The translations under genes and the position numbers were made by a program. Below, piece by piece: positions 36,169 to 45,269 of a stretch of DNA of 64,000 nucleotides. The stretch lies in contig NZ_BCMQ01000003.1 in NCBI RefSeq assembly GCF_001485415.1, positions 1-64,000 on the forward strand, written 5' to 3'. Within the stretch, counting starts at the first letter, position 1. Every line of letters begins with the position of its first letter. Source of the stretch: Myroides odoratimimus. Its GTDB lineage: Bacteria; Bacteroidota; Bacteroidia; Flavobacteriales; Flavobacteriaceae. The notes below the pieces were generated by a model. That model searched no databases and was not told the origin of the DNA. It saw only the letters and a list, made by a program, of their open reading frames with translations.

Positions 36169-36822
36169 TTACTCTTCTAAAAGGAATTCTTTGAAATCTC
36201 TGAAGTTTAGTGGATGTACTCCATGTCCTACAGGGTATTCTTTATAAGTGTGCTTGACAGCTAAACTTGTAAGAATCGTAGGTGTTCTTCTTGCCCAATC
36301 AATAGGTATAACCTGGTCAACTGTTCCATGAGAGGCAAATAACCTCAATTTACTTAAGTTGTTTTCTTTATAGTTTTTTGCAATGATATTTTCATTGAAG
36401 TAACCACTTAAAGCAACTACTTTATTTACCTTTTCAGGATAAGATAAAGCGATAGCATAGCTAAGTATAGCTCCTTGGCTAAACCCGACTAAGTTAACAT
36501 TGTTTGCATCGATAGGGTATTTTGCTACAAGCTCGTCAATAAAACGTACAATTAAATCTCTAGATTCAATCGCTTGGTTATCATCTGAGAATTTGTTAGC
36601 ATCTGCATCAAAGGTAATAGCGTACCAAGCATATCCGTAAGGAGGTACTGTGTATGGTGCGCGTGCAGATATTACATAGTAGTCATCTGGTAATTCAGGA
36701 GCGAAAGAGAATAAGTCTTCTTCATTGCTACCATATCCATGTAATAAGATAATTACTGGGTTTTTGTCCTTTATTACTTTAGGCTCTTGAATTAAGTATG
36801 AAATTGAAAGTGATGTATCCAT
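36169..36822 (-). CDS. alpha/beta hydrolase, carboxylesterase/phospholipase family
   Basis: A 217-aa serine hydrolase of the Abhydrolase_2 type, acting on carboxylic or acyl-protein esters. The oxyanion region is LLHGYGSNEEDL, the nucleophile lies in GFSQGAILS, the acid in GTVDQVIPI and the histidine in YPVGHGVHP, giving a complete triad. No signal peptide, so cytosolic. It ends a three-gene minus-strand operon behind the Tic20-like and dihydroorotase-like genes (gaps 2 and 17 bases). Confidence 0.85.
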   Translation of the reverse strand: MDTSLSISYLIQEPKVIKDKNPVIILLHGYGSNEEDLFSFAPELPDDYYVISARAPYTVPPYGYAWYAITFDADANKFSDDNQAIESRDLIVRFIDELVAKYPIDANNVNLVGFSQGAILSYAIALSYPEKVNKVVALSGYFNENIIAKNYKENNLSKLRLFASHGTVDQVIPIDWARRTPTILTSLAVKHTYKEYPVGHGVHPLNFRDFKEFLLEE

Positions 36823-36824
36823 AA

Positions 36825-37169
36825 TTAAGCTGATAATTTGTCAAACCATTTTTGGAAATATACGCCAATTTTTGGTAATGGCTTAATTTCACCTGTTACA
36901 GCACCAATAAAGCTATATGTCCAAAGAGAAATAAAACAAAAATAGAAAGGAGCAGAAATAAGCCAAGTATCAAAGTTACTTGCCATTGAACCTAGGGCAA
37001 GAAAGAATAAGGTTAGACCAAATGCTTGCTTAATATAAAAACCAGAGAATCTATTCTTTGGTTCAAGGTTCATAAATATTGCGATTAAAGTTCCTAAGAT
37101 AAAAATATGGGCAATAGCTGCCATTGTTCTACCTGTTTCAATTTCCTTTTCGTTAAAAGTCTTCAGCAT
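36825..37169 (-). CDS. small DUF4870/Tic20-like membrane protein
   Basis: A 114-aa membrane protein with about four helices. MAAIAHIFILGTLIAIFMNL, then NRFSGFYIKQAFGLTLFFLA, fits the DUF4870/Tic20-like family in which a short amphipathic loop links helix pairs. Function unknown. It is tightly placed (2 bases) before the esterase gene. Confidence 0.75.
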   Translation of the reverse strand: MLKTFNEKEIETGRTMAAIAHIFILGTLIAIFMNLEPKNRFSGFYIKQAFGLTLFFLALGSMASNFDTWLISAPFYFCFISLWTYSFIGAVTGEIKPLPKIGVYFQKWFDKLSA

Positions 37170-37186
37170 TATGTATATTGATTAAT

Positions 37187-38437
37187 TTATTTTAGAGTTT
37201 TTTTGTCTCCGTTTACTACTCCGTATACTTCACCATTCATTGGATGGTTTAAGAAAGCAGAGTTTTTAGATTTTGACAAGATGTTTTCTTTTGTAAAACT
37301 GTATTCTTTTGAAGGATTAAATAAAGTGATATTTACTTTATTACCTTCTTTGATAGATAGTGTGTCTATTTTGAAGATAGTTCTAGCACTAGTCAGCTTA
37401 TCTACTATAACTTCTAAAGGTAGTACTGTATTCAGTGCAGCAAATGCTGATTCTAAACCAATAGTTCCATTAGAAGCACTGTTGAATTCTAGTTTTTTGT
37501 GTTCAATGTCTAGCGGGTTGTGCTCTGAAGTGATACAGTCAATAGTTCCATCTAGTACTCCATTGATCAAAGCTTGTCTAGTAGCTTCGTCTCTTAGTGG
37601 AGGATATACTTTAAAACGAGTATCGAAGTCTGCTAGTTTTTCATCTGTCATAGTTAATAAATGAACAGCAGTACTACAAGTAACGTTTAACCCTTTTGAT
37701 TTTGCTTCTTTGATTAACTCTACAGATTTTGCAGTTGATATTGTAGGGAAGTGTACTTTTCCTCCAGTATATTCTAATAAAAATAGATTACGTGCTATTT
37801 GTAACTCTTCTGCCAGTGTAGGGATTCCTTTTAAGCCTAATTTAGTGCTTTCTACGCCTTCATTAGCTACTCCTTTACCTTTTATGCTATTATCTTGTGA
37901 AAAGGCGATAATTAGCCCGTCAAAGTCTTGCACATATTGCAGAGCAATTTTTAGTACATTGGCGTTTTGAATAGGTTTTTTGTAATCACCAAAAGCAATA
38001 GCTCCTGCATTTTTCATGTCAAATAACTCTGCTAGGTCTGTTCCTTCTGATTTTACTGTAAGTGCTCCAATAGGAAATACCTCTGTGGTCTGTCCAAAAG
38101 CTTTTTGTTTAATAAAACTTACTATACTTTGTGAATCAGTGATAGGGTGGGTGTTAGGTTCAACTGCAATCTGTGTAAATCCACTTTTAGCAGCTACTTC
38201 TAAACCGTGAGCGATATTCTCTCTTTCTTCGAATCCTGGCTCTCCTAAACAAACAGAACTGTCAAACCAACCTTGAGAAACGTGTAGGTTATCATACTTG
38301 ATTTGTTCGAATTGGTCATTTTCTATTTGATTAGCGATTTTAGTAATAAGGCCATTTTCGACTTGAATGTCAACTGTCTGGTTGTGAAATGGGCTAGTAG
38401 GATCGATTACTTTTGCAGCTTTTAAAATGATATTCAT
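37187..38437 (-). CDS. dihydroorotase-like protein lacking catalytic metal ligands
   Basis: A 416-aa amidohydrolase-fold protein closest to dihydroorotase. The fold is intact (VEPNTHPITDS, GIPTLAEELQIARNL, NGTIGLESAFA), but the zinc-binding HxH that should read as HVHLREPG is SVCLGEPG at residues 61-68. The later ligands are also replaced: FSQDNS where HxED is expected, VHFPTIST for HxxHxST, and SEHNPL for TDHAPH. It is therefore expected to be inactive as a dihydroorotase. In some bacteria such pseudo-dihydroorotases (PyrC') support aspartate transcarbamoylase assembly; a similar role is possible. It heads the operon with the membrane protein and esterase; a -7-like TATTTTTG lies at 38489-38482. 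Confidence 0.85.
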   Translation of the reverse strand: MNIILKAAKVIDPTSPFHNQTVDIQVENGLITKIANQIENDQFEQIKYDNLHVSQGWFDSSVCLGEPGFEERENIAHGLEVAAKSGFTQIAVEPNTHPITDSQSIVSFIKQKAFGQTTEVFPIGALTVKSEGTDLAELFDMKNAGAIAFGDYKKPIQNANVLKIALQYVQDFDGLIIAFSQDNSIKGKGVANEGVESTKLGLKGIPTLAEELQIARNLFLLEYTGGKVHFPTISTAKSVELIKEAKSKGLNVTCSTAVHLLTMTDEKLADFDTRFKVYPPLRDEATRQALINGVLDGTIDCITSEHNPLDIEHKKLEFNSASNGTIGLESAFAALNTVLPLEVIVDKLTSARTIFKIDTLSIKEGNKVNITLFNPSKEYSFTKENILSKSKNSAFLNHPMNGEVYGVVNGDKKTLK

Positions 38438-38551
38438 TTTCTGTGAAGTAGTTTTTAATTAGTGATGTGTTGTTATTTGTACAAAAATAGGTTTTATTTC
38501 TATTTTATCATATTTACAATTCGTGAAAAAAGAGCAAAAAAAATACATCCC

Positions 38552-39307
38552 TTAATTGGATGCATTTTTCTTTTTTGAAGCTAATAGCTTAGAATTATCA
38601 TAGCAATCATTTAATGCTTGATAAATCTGGAAGTCTGTAGCGGTATAGATAAATTTATCAGTGTAATTACAGTTTTGAAGAGACTTTACGATATCCTCTC
38701 TTGTGATTTCTAATAAACCACAAACAATCTCTCTGTCATATCTGGTCTGCATTAAAGCAATCATGTTCTGATCTTCTTTAATAGCTTCGATTTTCTTAAG
38801 TTTTTTATCTTTTCCTTTAAATAGGTTGTACACAGCATCAACAGGGCTAAAGAAAGTACCCATAGCCGTACCATAATAAGGAGTTTTATTTTGTCTATAG
38901 AAGTCAAACTGCATTTTTTCGTTTAATTCAATTAGTTTGGTATCCACTTCTAAGTACCCAGTTAAGTCAAATTTCTTAATAAGAATTTCGTCTAGTTCTA
39001 TTGTGTTTTCTGTAAAGTAAATCTTTAGATTCTCGTTGTTTAACCAATCGTTGGTTACTTTAAGTTTAATAGGGATATAGCCAGGGTAGGATAGGTGTAT
39101 AGAATCATTAAGATTGGCTTCTACTGTGAAAGAACCATCTCTCTTACTGATTGTACCTTTGACTTGGCTAATATTGATGACATTCACATCATCTACTGGC
39201 AAAAATGATTTGTCATTTAAAATAGTTCCTTTAACACTAGTGCGATCTTGAGCCGCTACAGTTAAAACAGAAAGTATTATAAATAAAAAAACTGTAAAAT
39301 TTCTCAT
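38552..39307 (-). CDS. carboxypeptidase-like regulatory domain protein
   Basis: A 251-aa exported protein with signal peptide MRNFTVFLFIILSVLTVAAQ. A CarboxypepD_reg-like beta-sandwich follows (VKGTILNDKSFLPVDDVNVI, then GTISKRDGSFTV and SYPGYIPIKLKV), the module found at the N-terminus of TonB-dependent receptors. The C-terminal half is helical and unrecognised. It is not fused to a receptor. A 12-bp perfect inverted repeat flanks its start codon (39289-39300 with 39338-39349). Confidence 0.8.
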   Translation of the reverse strand: MRNFTVFLFIILSVLTVAAQDRTSVKGTILNDKSFLPVDDVNVINISQVKGTISKRDGSFTVEANLNDSIHLSYPGYIPIKLKVTNDWLNNENLKIYFTENTIELDEILIKKFDLTGYLEVDTKLIELNEKMQFDFYRQNKTPYYGTAMGTFFSPVDAVYNLFKGKDKKLKKIEAIKEDQNMIALMQTRYDREIVCGLLEITREDIVKSLQNCNYTDKFIYTATDFQIYQALNDCYDNSKLLASKKKNASN

Positions 39308-39349
39308 ACTTTTTAAGATTGCCTAAAAGTAAAAGATATTTTACAGTTT
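39289..39349 (-). promoter_or_regulatory. inverted repeat enclosing a start codon; possible deaD terminator
   Basis: On the minus strand AAACTGTAAAAT (39349-39338) and ATTTTACAGTTT (39300-39289) are perfect complements. The 37-base loop holds the start codon of the downstream gene (39307-39305), and the second arm is codons 3-6, followed by a T-run. It may end deaD transcription, attenuate the downstream gene, or hide its start. Confidence 0.5.
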
Positions 39350-39377
39350 TGTATGCTATTTTAAAAAAATTAACAAA

Positions 39378-41261
39378 TTAGTTTCTTCTAGTTCTTCTAG
39401 ATGAATCTCCTTCGCTACTTCTTCTAGATCCGCGTTCGTTACGAGGAGCTCTTTCTGATGATCTGTCTGATCTTCTTTCTCCACGTCCTTCAGATGATGA
39501 TCTATCCGATCTTCTCTCTCCGCCTCTGAATCCTCCTTCAGATGATCTGTTAGATGATCTTCTTTCACCACCTCTAAATCCACCTTCAGATCTTCTTTCT
39601 CCACCTCTGAATCCTCCTTTACGGTTGTTATGGTCACGGCGTCCACCGTTTCTACCACCATCATTGTTAGAGATTTCAACATTCACACGGCGTCCTTGGT
39701 ATTCAAGACCGTTTAATGTTTCCATTACTTTTTCAGCGTGTTCAGCTTCAGTATTGAAGAATGAGAAACCATCTTTTACATCAACTTTGAATAAGTCATC
39801 ACGACCTAACTCTAAAGTATCACGTAAGAAATCTTTTAACGTCATCCAGTCTAGGTTATCTTTAGCACCTAAGTTAACGAAGAAACGTACTGCTCCATCT
39901 GTAGGAACTTCTTTAGAATTGTTTCTTCCAGCAGATACACTAGATAAGCTGTTAGAAGCTTTTTGGTAGTATTCTAAGAATCTATTAAACTCAACAGAAA
40001 CTACTTTTTTAATGATTTCTTCTTTGTCGAAGTCTTTTAATAACTCAGTAATTGCAGGTAAATAAGCTTCAATTTCTGTGTTAACTTCTACTTCTTTAAT
40101 TCTATTGGCTAAGTGGAATAATTGAATTTCACAAATCTCAATTCCAGATGGAACTGGTTTCTCTTCAAATTTAGTTTTGATGATTCTTTCGATTTGTTGA
40201 ATTTTTCTTAATTCACTTTTCGTTACGATAACCATAGAAGTACCAGATTTACCAGCACGTCCTGTACGTCCACTACGGTGAGTATACGTTTCGATTTCGT
40301 CAGGTAATTGGTAGTTTACTACGTGAGTAATGTCATCTACGTCGATACCACGAGCAGCAACGTCAGTAGCTACAAGCATTTGTATCTGTTTACCACGGAA
40401 TGATTTCATTACTGCGTCACGTTGAGCTTGAGATAAGTCTCCGTGTAATGCAGCAGCGTTGTATCCATCCTCGATAAGTTTTTCAGCAATAGATTGCGTA
40501 TCTCTCTTCGTTCTACAGAACACTACAGAGAAAATATCTGGATTGGCATCTGCTAAACGTTTAAGCGCTGGGTAGCGATCTCTAGCAGATACTAAATAAA
40601 ATTCATGACTTACATTAGTATTACCTTGGTTTTTATGACCTACAGTAATTTCTTCTGGAGTTTTCATGAACTCTCTTGCGATGCGCGCAACCTCTTGCGG
40701 CATAGTAGCAGAGAATAACCATGTGTTTTTTTCTTTTGGAGTATCCGCTAAAATAGACGTGATATCTTCATAGAATCCCATGTTAAGCATTTCATCTGCT
40801 TCATCTAGGATACAGTAATTAATGTTTTTAATGTTAACCATACCACGGTTAATCATGTCTTGCATTCTACCAGGAGTAGCGACGATAATTTGTGCTCCAC
40901 GTTTTACGTCTTTAGCCTGTTCTGTAATGCTAGCCCCTCCATAAACAGCTACTGAATGAAGTCCTTTTACATACTTCGAGTACTGTTTGATTTCGTTTGC
41001 GATTTGCAAACATAACTCTCTAGTCGGCGATAAGATAAGACCTTGTGTATTCTTATTAGAAACGTCTATCTTCTGAATCAAAGGAAAACCAAAAGCTGCG
41101 GTTTTCCCAGTCCCCGTTTGGGCTAACGCAACAATGTCGGTATCTTTCTCTAATAGTAATGGAATCGCCTTTTGCTGGATCTCTGATGGATTTTCAAATC
41201 CCATATCCTTGATCGCAGATAAAAGAGATTCATTTAATCCTAATTGTTCGAAATTGTTCAT
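39378..41261 (-). CDS. deaD: DEAD-box RNA helicase with RGG-rich tail
   Basis: A 627-aa ATP-dependent RNA helicase of the DeaD/CsdA type, acting in ribosome assembly and RNA unwinding, often induced by cold. Motifs in order: Q motif (NPSEIQQKAIP), I AQTGTGKTAA, II DEADE, III SAT, VI HRSGRTGRAG. A DbpA-like RNA-binding domain spans about residues 460-535 (VRFFVNLGAKDNLDWMTL, ending RRVNVEIS). The last 90 residues are a low-complexity tail with repeated GGFRGGERRS blocks, an RNA-binding RGG-type region. A TATATTTG box (41288-41281) lies 20 bases before the start. Confidence 0.95.
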   Translation of the reverse strand: MNNFEQLGLNESLLSAIKDMGFENPSEIQQKAIPLLLEKDTDIVALAQTGTGKTAAFGFPLIQKIDVSNKNTQGLILSPTRELCLQIANEIKQYSKYVKGLHSVAVYGGASITEQAKDVKRGAQIIVATPGRMQDMINRGMVNIKNINYCILDEADEMLNMGFYEDITSILADTPKEKNTWLFSATMPQEVARIAREFMKTPEEITVGHKNQGNTNVSHEFYLVSARDRYPALKRLADANPDIFSVVFCRTKRDTQSIAEKLIEDGYNAAALHGDLSQAQRDAVMKSFRGKQIQMLVATDVAARGIDVDDITHVVNYQLPDEIETYTHRSGRTGRAGKSGTSMVIVTKSELRKIQQIERIIKTKFEEKPVPSGIEICEIQLFHLANRIKEVEVNTEIEAYLPAITELLKDFDKEEIIKKVVSVEFNRFLEYYQKASNSLSSVSAGRNNSKEVPTDGAVRFFVNLGAKDNLDWMTLKDFLRDTLELGRDDLFKVDVKDGFSFFNTEAEHAEKVMETLNGLEYQGRRVNVEISNNDGGRNGGRRDHNNRKGGFRGGERRSEGGFRGGERRSSNRSSEGGFRGGERRSDRSSSEGRGERRSDRSSERAPRNERGSRRSSEGDSSRRTRRN

Positions 41262-41280
41262 ATAAATATTAAAATAGCCG

Positions 41281-41288
41281 CAAATATA
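41281..41288 (-). promoter_or_regulatory. candidate -7 box for deaD
   Basis: Minus-strand TATATTTG fits TAnnTTTG, 20 bases before the start codon. It implies a short leader, unlike the long cold-shock leaders of some deaD genes. Confidence 0.4.
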
Positions 41289-41343
41289 CTACTATTCAAA
41301 TTATAATTGTAGTTATTGCAGGTTTATTATTCGAAAATAATTT

Positions 41344-41369
41344 AAACGCTTGTTTTGAGCGTTTTTTTT
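41344..41369 (+). terminator. orphan plus-strand terminator-like hairpin
   Basis: AAACGCT / AGCGTTT with a 7-base loop and a following T-run. No plus-strand gene lies upstream within several kilobases, so it would only serve a small RNA or antisense transcript, or be part of an unrelated structure. Confidence 0.4.
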
Positions 41370-41763
41370 AAAGATAATGTAATGATATATCTTCCTTTAT
41401 ATAATTTTTATTTTGCTTAAAAGTGTCTATATCATGTGTGTTGTGTAATGATAAGTACTTTTTATACACTTTATATATCTTTCTTTTATTTAACATATAC
41501 CGAGACAGCCTCAGTCTAGTTTTATGGTATTTAATTCACTTTATTCTTAATAAGTCATTCAGACATAGCGAAAAGTATGCCGAAAAGTTCAAGATATGCA
41601 AAAAAGTGGGGAGTAGTAGATAAGAAAAGTAAGTATTTATGTTTTGAGAAATAAGAGAAATATCAAAGATTCTAATGAAGGATAGGGGAGTAACTAAAAA
41701 TATGCTCTGAAATGGTGTATAAACCATAAAGAGCATATTTAGATAAATTTTATTCTCCTGCTG

Positions 41764-42342
41764 CTATGATTTTTTTAATAAAAAGTCAACTAACTGACGA
41801 ACTGCTTTTCCTCTATGGCTAATACCGTTTTTTGCATTGATATCGATTTCAGCAAAAGATTGGTTCATTCCATCTGCTACGAAGATTGGATCATAACCGA
41901 ATCCTTCTGTACCTTGTCTCTCTCTTAATAGCTGACCATCTATAATACCAGTAAAGTAATACGTTTCTGTATGTAGGTTTAGGCAAATTACTGTTTTAAA
42001 GTTAGCTTTTCTGTTATCTTCTTTTTGAAGTACCTCAAGCAATTTATCTATATTGTCATTGTCATTTTTTTGTTCTCCTGCATAACGAGCTGAGTATACT
42101 CCTGGTGCACCGTTTAAAGCATCTACTTCTAATCCTGAATCATCAGCAAAACAGTCATATCCATAATGTCTTTTGACAAAATCAGCTTTTAGTTTAGCGT
42201 TGCCTTCTATAGTATCAGCTGTCTCAGGAATGTCGATATTACATCCAATATCTTCTAAACTTAAGATTTCAATTGTATCAGGTAATTGATTTCTAATTTC
42301 TTTAATCTTGTTTTTGTTGTTTGATGCGAAAACTAATTTCAT
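41764..42342 (-). CDS. rdgB: non-canonical purine NTP pyrophosphatase (RdgB/HAM1)
   Basis: A 192-aa house-cleaning enzyme that hydrolyses ITP, dITP and XTP to monophosphates, keeping deaminated purines out of nucleic acids. It has the family start KLVFASNNKNKIKEI, the nucleotide-binding block FADDSGLEVDALNGAPGVYSARYAG (seen in two pieces here) and the C-terminal GYDPIFVADGMNQSFAEI and ISHRGKAVRQL. Full length. It follows recG by 14 bases in the same direction, so they form an operon. Confidence 0.95.
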   Translation of the reverse strand: MKLVFASNNKNKIKEIRNQLPDTIEILSLEDIGCNIDIPETADTIEGNAKLKADFVKRHYGYDCFADDSGLEVDALNGAPGVYSARYAGEQKNDNDNIDKLLEVLQKEDNRKANFKTVICLNLHTETYYFTGIIDGQLLRERQGTEGFGYDPIFVADGMNQSFAEIDINAKNGISHRGKAVRQLVDFLLKKS

Positions 42343-42356
42343 AAGTGTTGTGTGTT

Positions 42357-44468
42357 TTAGCTTATATAGTTCCAGATAGTGGTTTTACTATTTAGAATGT
42401 TTAATTTATTTTTGATTCTTTGGTTTTCAGGTTCTTCTAGTGTAGGGTCTTCTTTTAACAGCTGTACAGCATGATGTCTTGCATAAAGCATAATCTCTTG
42501 ATCCTTGACAATATCAGCTATTTTTAAAGGAAGGGTACCACTCTGTTGAGTTCCCATAATATCACCTGGGCCACGCAATTTTAAATCTACTTCTGAGATT
42601 TCGAAACCATCATTAGTACGACACATCGTTTCCATTCTGATCTTAGAGTCATTACTTAGCTTATCTCCTGTCATTAGGATACAATAACTCTGTTCTGCTC
42701 CACGACCTACACGTCCTCTAAGCTGATGTAGTTGTGATAATCCAAAGCGCTCTGCACTTTCGATAATCATAACGGATGCATTAGGCACATTCACTCCAAC
42801 CTCAATCACAGTAGTGGCTACCATAATATTTGTCTCTCCTTTAATGAATCTGTCCATCTCTCTATCCTTTTCTGCAGGAGTCATCTGTCCATGAACAATG
42901 CTGACACTGTATTCTGGTAAAGGGAAGTCTCGTGATATGGCTTCATATCCTTCCATTAGGTTTTTATAGTCTAATGTTTCGCTTTCATCTATTAAGGGAT
43001 AGACGATATAAACTTGCCTTCCTTTGGCAATTTCTGTTTTTAAGAAGTGCCATACAGCTAAGCGTTTACCTTCGAAGTAATGATTAGTTTGTATTGGTTT
43101 ACGCCCTGGTGGAAGTTCATCAATAACAGAAATATCTAAGTCTCCATATAAACTCATAGCTAATGTACGAGGTATCGGTGTAGCAGTCATGACCAACACG
43201 TGGGGAGGTAATTCATTTTTATGCCATAGTTTAGATCGCTGTTCTACTCCGAATCGGTGTTGTTCATCAATGATAGCTAAACCTAGATTTTTAAAGATAA
43301 CTTTATCTTCAAATAAGGCGTGTGTACCGATAAGTATATGTAGCTCTCCAGAAGCTAATTCTTCGTGCAATACACGTCTCTCAGCCGTTTTAGTAGATCC
43401 TGTAAGTAATTTTATCTTTAGCCCTAAAGGTTCTCCTAGTTCTTTAATCCCGACATAATGTTGGGTTGCTAAAATTTCTGTAGGAGCTACGATACACGCT
43501 TGGAATCCGTTGTCTAATGCTAGAAGACAACTCATAAAAGCAACTATTGTTTTTCCAGATCCCACATCTCCTTGCAAGAGACGATTCATTTGTGCTGGAG
43601 CACCTACATCATTCCTGATTTCTTTCAAAACTCGTTTTTGAGCTCCAGTAAGAGGGAAGGGGAGGTGTTCGCTATAAAAAGTATTAAAGTAATCGCCTAC
43701 TTTCTCAAAAGGGTATCCTTTAATTTTGTCTTTTCGTGCTATGTTTTTAATCAATAACTGTAATTGAACATAGAATAATTCTTCAAACTTTAGTCTAAAT
43801 TGAGCCTTATTCAACATATCCATATTTTTAGGAAAGTGGATATTAATTAAGGCTTCTTGCATCGAAATCAAGTTGAGCTTTCTCTTGAATTCATCAGATA
43901 AGGTATCTATAAAGAGAGGATGTGTCTCTTTGACAAGTTGCATCATCATCTTGATGATAGACTTATTAGATATTCTTGCTCCGAATTTTTCAGTAGAAGG
44001 ATAGACAGCTTGCATTGCGTTAGCAATGTTTTTCTGATGTTCTTCTAAAAGATCTAGTTCCGGATGTGGCATAGAGAAGGTATTGTTAAAGCTATTAAGC
44101 TTTCCAAATGCCACATAAGGAGTATTTAGTTTTAAATTCTCTTGTATCCATTTGTATCCTTGAAACCAAACTAACTCTATTTGTCCAGTACCGTCTGTAA
44201 AGGTTGCGACAAGGCGCTTTCCTCGTTTTTGTTCTACAGTTTTGATATGGATAATTTTACCGACTATCTGAACTTCACTATTGTTATTATAAAGTTCATT
44301 TATTTTATAATACTGTGTTCTGTCGATATATCTGTTTGGGTATAGGTGTAGTAAATCTCTATAGGTGAATATACCTAGTTCGCGTTTAAATAAGTCAGCG
44401 CGCTGTGGACCAACTCCTTTAAGGTATTCTATAGGTGTATCAAGTAGATTCTTAGACATATTATTCAA
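42357..44468 (-). CDS. recG: ATP-dependent DNA helicase RecG
   Basis: Branch-migrating helicase that remodels stalled forks and Holliday junctions. The N-terminal wedge (OB fold, with TFTDGTGQIELVWFQGYKWI) precedes the SF2 core: Walker A LLQGDVGSGKTIVAF, DEQH box IIDEQHRFGVEQR, TATPIPRTLAMSLYGD, and the C-terminal HQLRGRVGRGAEQSYCILMT. At about 703 aa it is full length. The start may be the Met at residue 1 or at residue 4 (MSKNLLDTPIEYLKGVGPQR). It is the first gene of the recG-rdgB operon. Confidence 0.95.
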   Translation of the reverse strand: MNNMSKNLLDTPIEYLKGVGPQRADLFKRELGIFTYRDLLHLYPNRYIDRTQYYKINELYNNNSEVQIVGKIIHIKTVEQKRGKRLVATFTDGTGQIELVWFQGYKWIQENLKLNTPYVAFGKLNSFNNTFSMPHPELDLLEEHQKNIANAMQAVYPSTEKFGARISNKSIIKMMMQLVKETHPLFIDTLSDEFKRKLNLISMQEALINIHFPKNMDMLNKAQFRLKFEELFYVQLQLLIKNIARKDKIKGYPFEKVGDYFNTFYSEHLPFPLTGAQKRVLKEIRNDVGAPAQMNRLLQGDVGSGKTIVAFMSCLLALDNGFQACIVAPTEILATQHYVGIKELGEPLGLKIKLLTGSTKTAERRVLHEELASGELHILIGTHALFEDKVIFKNLGLAIIDEQHRFGVEQRSKLWHKNELPPHVLVMTATPIPRTLAMSLYGDLDISVIDELPPGRKPIQTNHYFEGKRLAVWHFLKTEIAKGRQVYIVYPLIDESETLDYKNLMEGYEAISRDFPLPEYSVSIVHGQMTPAEKDREMDRFIKGETNIMVATTVIEVGVNVPNASVMIIESAERFGLSQLHQLRGRVGRGAEQSYCILMTGDKLSNDSKIRMETMCRTNDGFEISEVDLKLRGPGDIMGTQQSGTLPLKIADIVKDQEIMLYARHHAVQLLKEDPTLEEPENQRIKNKLNILNSKTTIWNYIS

Positions 44469-44585
44469 AATAAATACACGGCTAAGATACGAATTAGAAG
44501 CCCTTCGGACAATTAAGAGTAAATATTTAAGGGGAATTGCTATAGATTTTAGCGGAAGCTAAGATTGTACTTAGGTTAAAAGAAT

Positions 44586-44610
44586 AAAAAAGCGAGCCTA
44601 AGCTCGCTAG
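44586..44610 (-). terminator. terminator of the DUF4377 gene
   Basis: Stem AGCGAGC / GCTCGCT with loop CTAA (44591-44608). The A-run before it on the plus strand is the T-tract on the minus strand. Confidence 0.8.
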
Positions 44611-44613
44611 ATA

Positions 44614-45021
44614 TTATTTTTTAGTTTTAGAAATTTCTTTTACTAGAATGTATTTGATAGAAGATGCATCAGCTGGTGGGTTTTCTACTTTTTCACGTTT
44701 TACTTCGATTACATATTCATATCCTTCTTCATAGTTAAATCCTTCGATTCCTCCATACATATTTAACCATTCGTCAGAACCTTCTTCTTTGTACTGCATA
44801 CATTTCATTGGTGCTACACCTGTACAATCTACTAGTTTAGAAGCAATCGTATAAGTTACGTTACCTAATTCTTCTTTAGGTGTTGCTTCGGTAGACTCAA
44901 TAGGAGTTGTAGTTTGTTCTGTTGGCTCTACTGCAGGAGCTGTAGTTCCTGATTCTCCATCTTTTTTGCAAGAGGTAAATGATAAACCTACAACAGCAGC
45001 TAATAATAAAATCTTTTTCAT
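44614..45021 (-). CDS. DUF4377 lipoprotein
   Basis: A 135-aa lipoprotein. Signal MKKILLLAAVVGLSFTSC (lipobox FTSC) is followed by a Thr/Pro/Glu-rich linker and the DUF4377 domain, recognisable by DCTGVAPMKCMQYKEEGSDE, the GIEGFNYEEGYEYVIEVK strand and NPPADASSIKYILVKEISK. Domains of this kind occur alone or next to HslJ/META domains; they are thought to be stress-related envelope proteins, but no activity is known. A -7-like TACATTTG lies on the minus strand at 45051-45044. Confidence 0.85.
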   Translation of the reverse strand: MKKILLLAAVVGLSFTSCKKDGESGTTAPAVEPTEQTTTPIESTEATPKEELGNVTYTIASKLVDCTGVAPMKCMQYKEEGSDEWLNMYGGIEGFNYEEGYEYVIEVKREKVENPPADASSIKYILVKEISKTKK

Positions 45022-45269
45022 GATAAATGCTTTTTATTTATATCAAATGTACAAAAAATATTTTTTTTGAAGTAAAGTACTCAGAATAATTAAGTTTTAA
45101 CGATAGTTCGATTAAAAGATTCTAAACATTATTGTGTGATGGAACTGTATTAGAGCAATATCAATATGTGCGAGTAGATTAAAGTAGCAACAGGAGTTAA
45201 AATTTTTAAATGAATGTATGAGTTTTGCTTTTGCCACTTATGAATAAAAGAAGAGCGCTTAGCTTGCAG

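Larger units (their letters stand above)
41262..41763. other. intergenic region upstream of deaD
   Basis: About 500 bp between the deaD start and the end of the rdgB/HAM1 gene (both minus). It contains the deaD -7 box and one plus-strand hairpin with T-run. The rest is AT-rich spacer with no recognised gene. Confidence 0.5.

Noticed and set aside
39356..39682. 108-codon acidic open frame
   Set aside because: It is another frame of the RGG repeat tail of the DEAD-box helicase.
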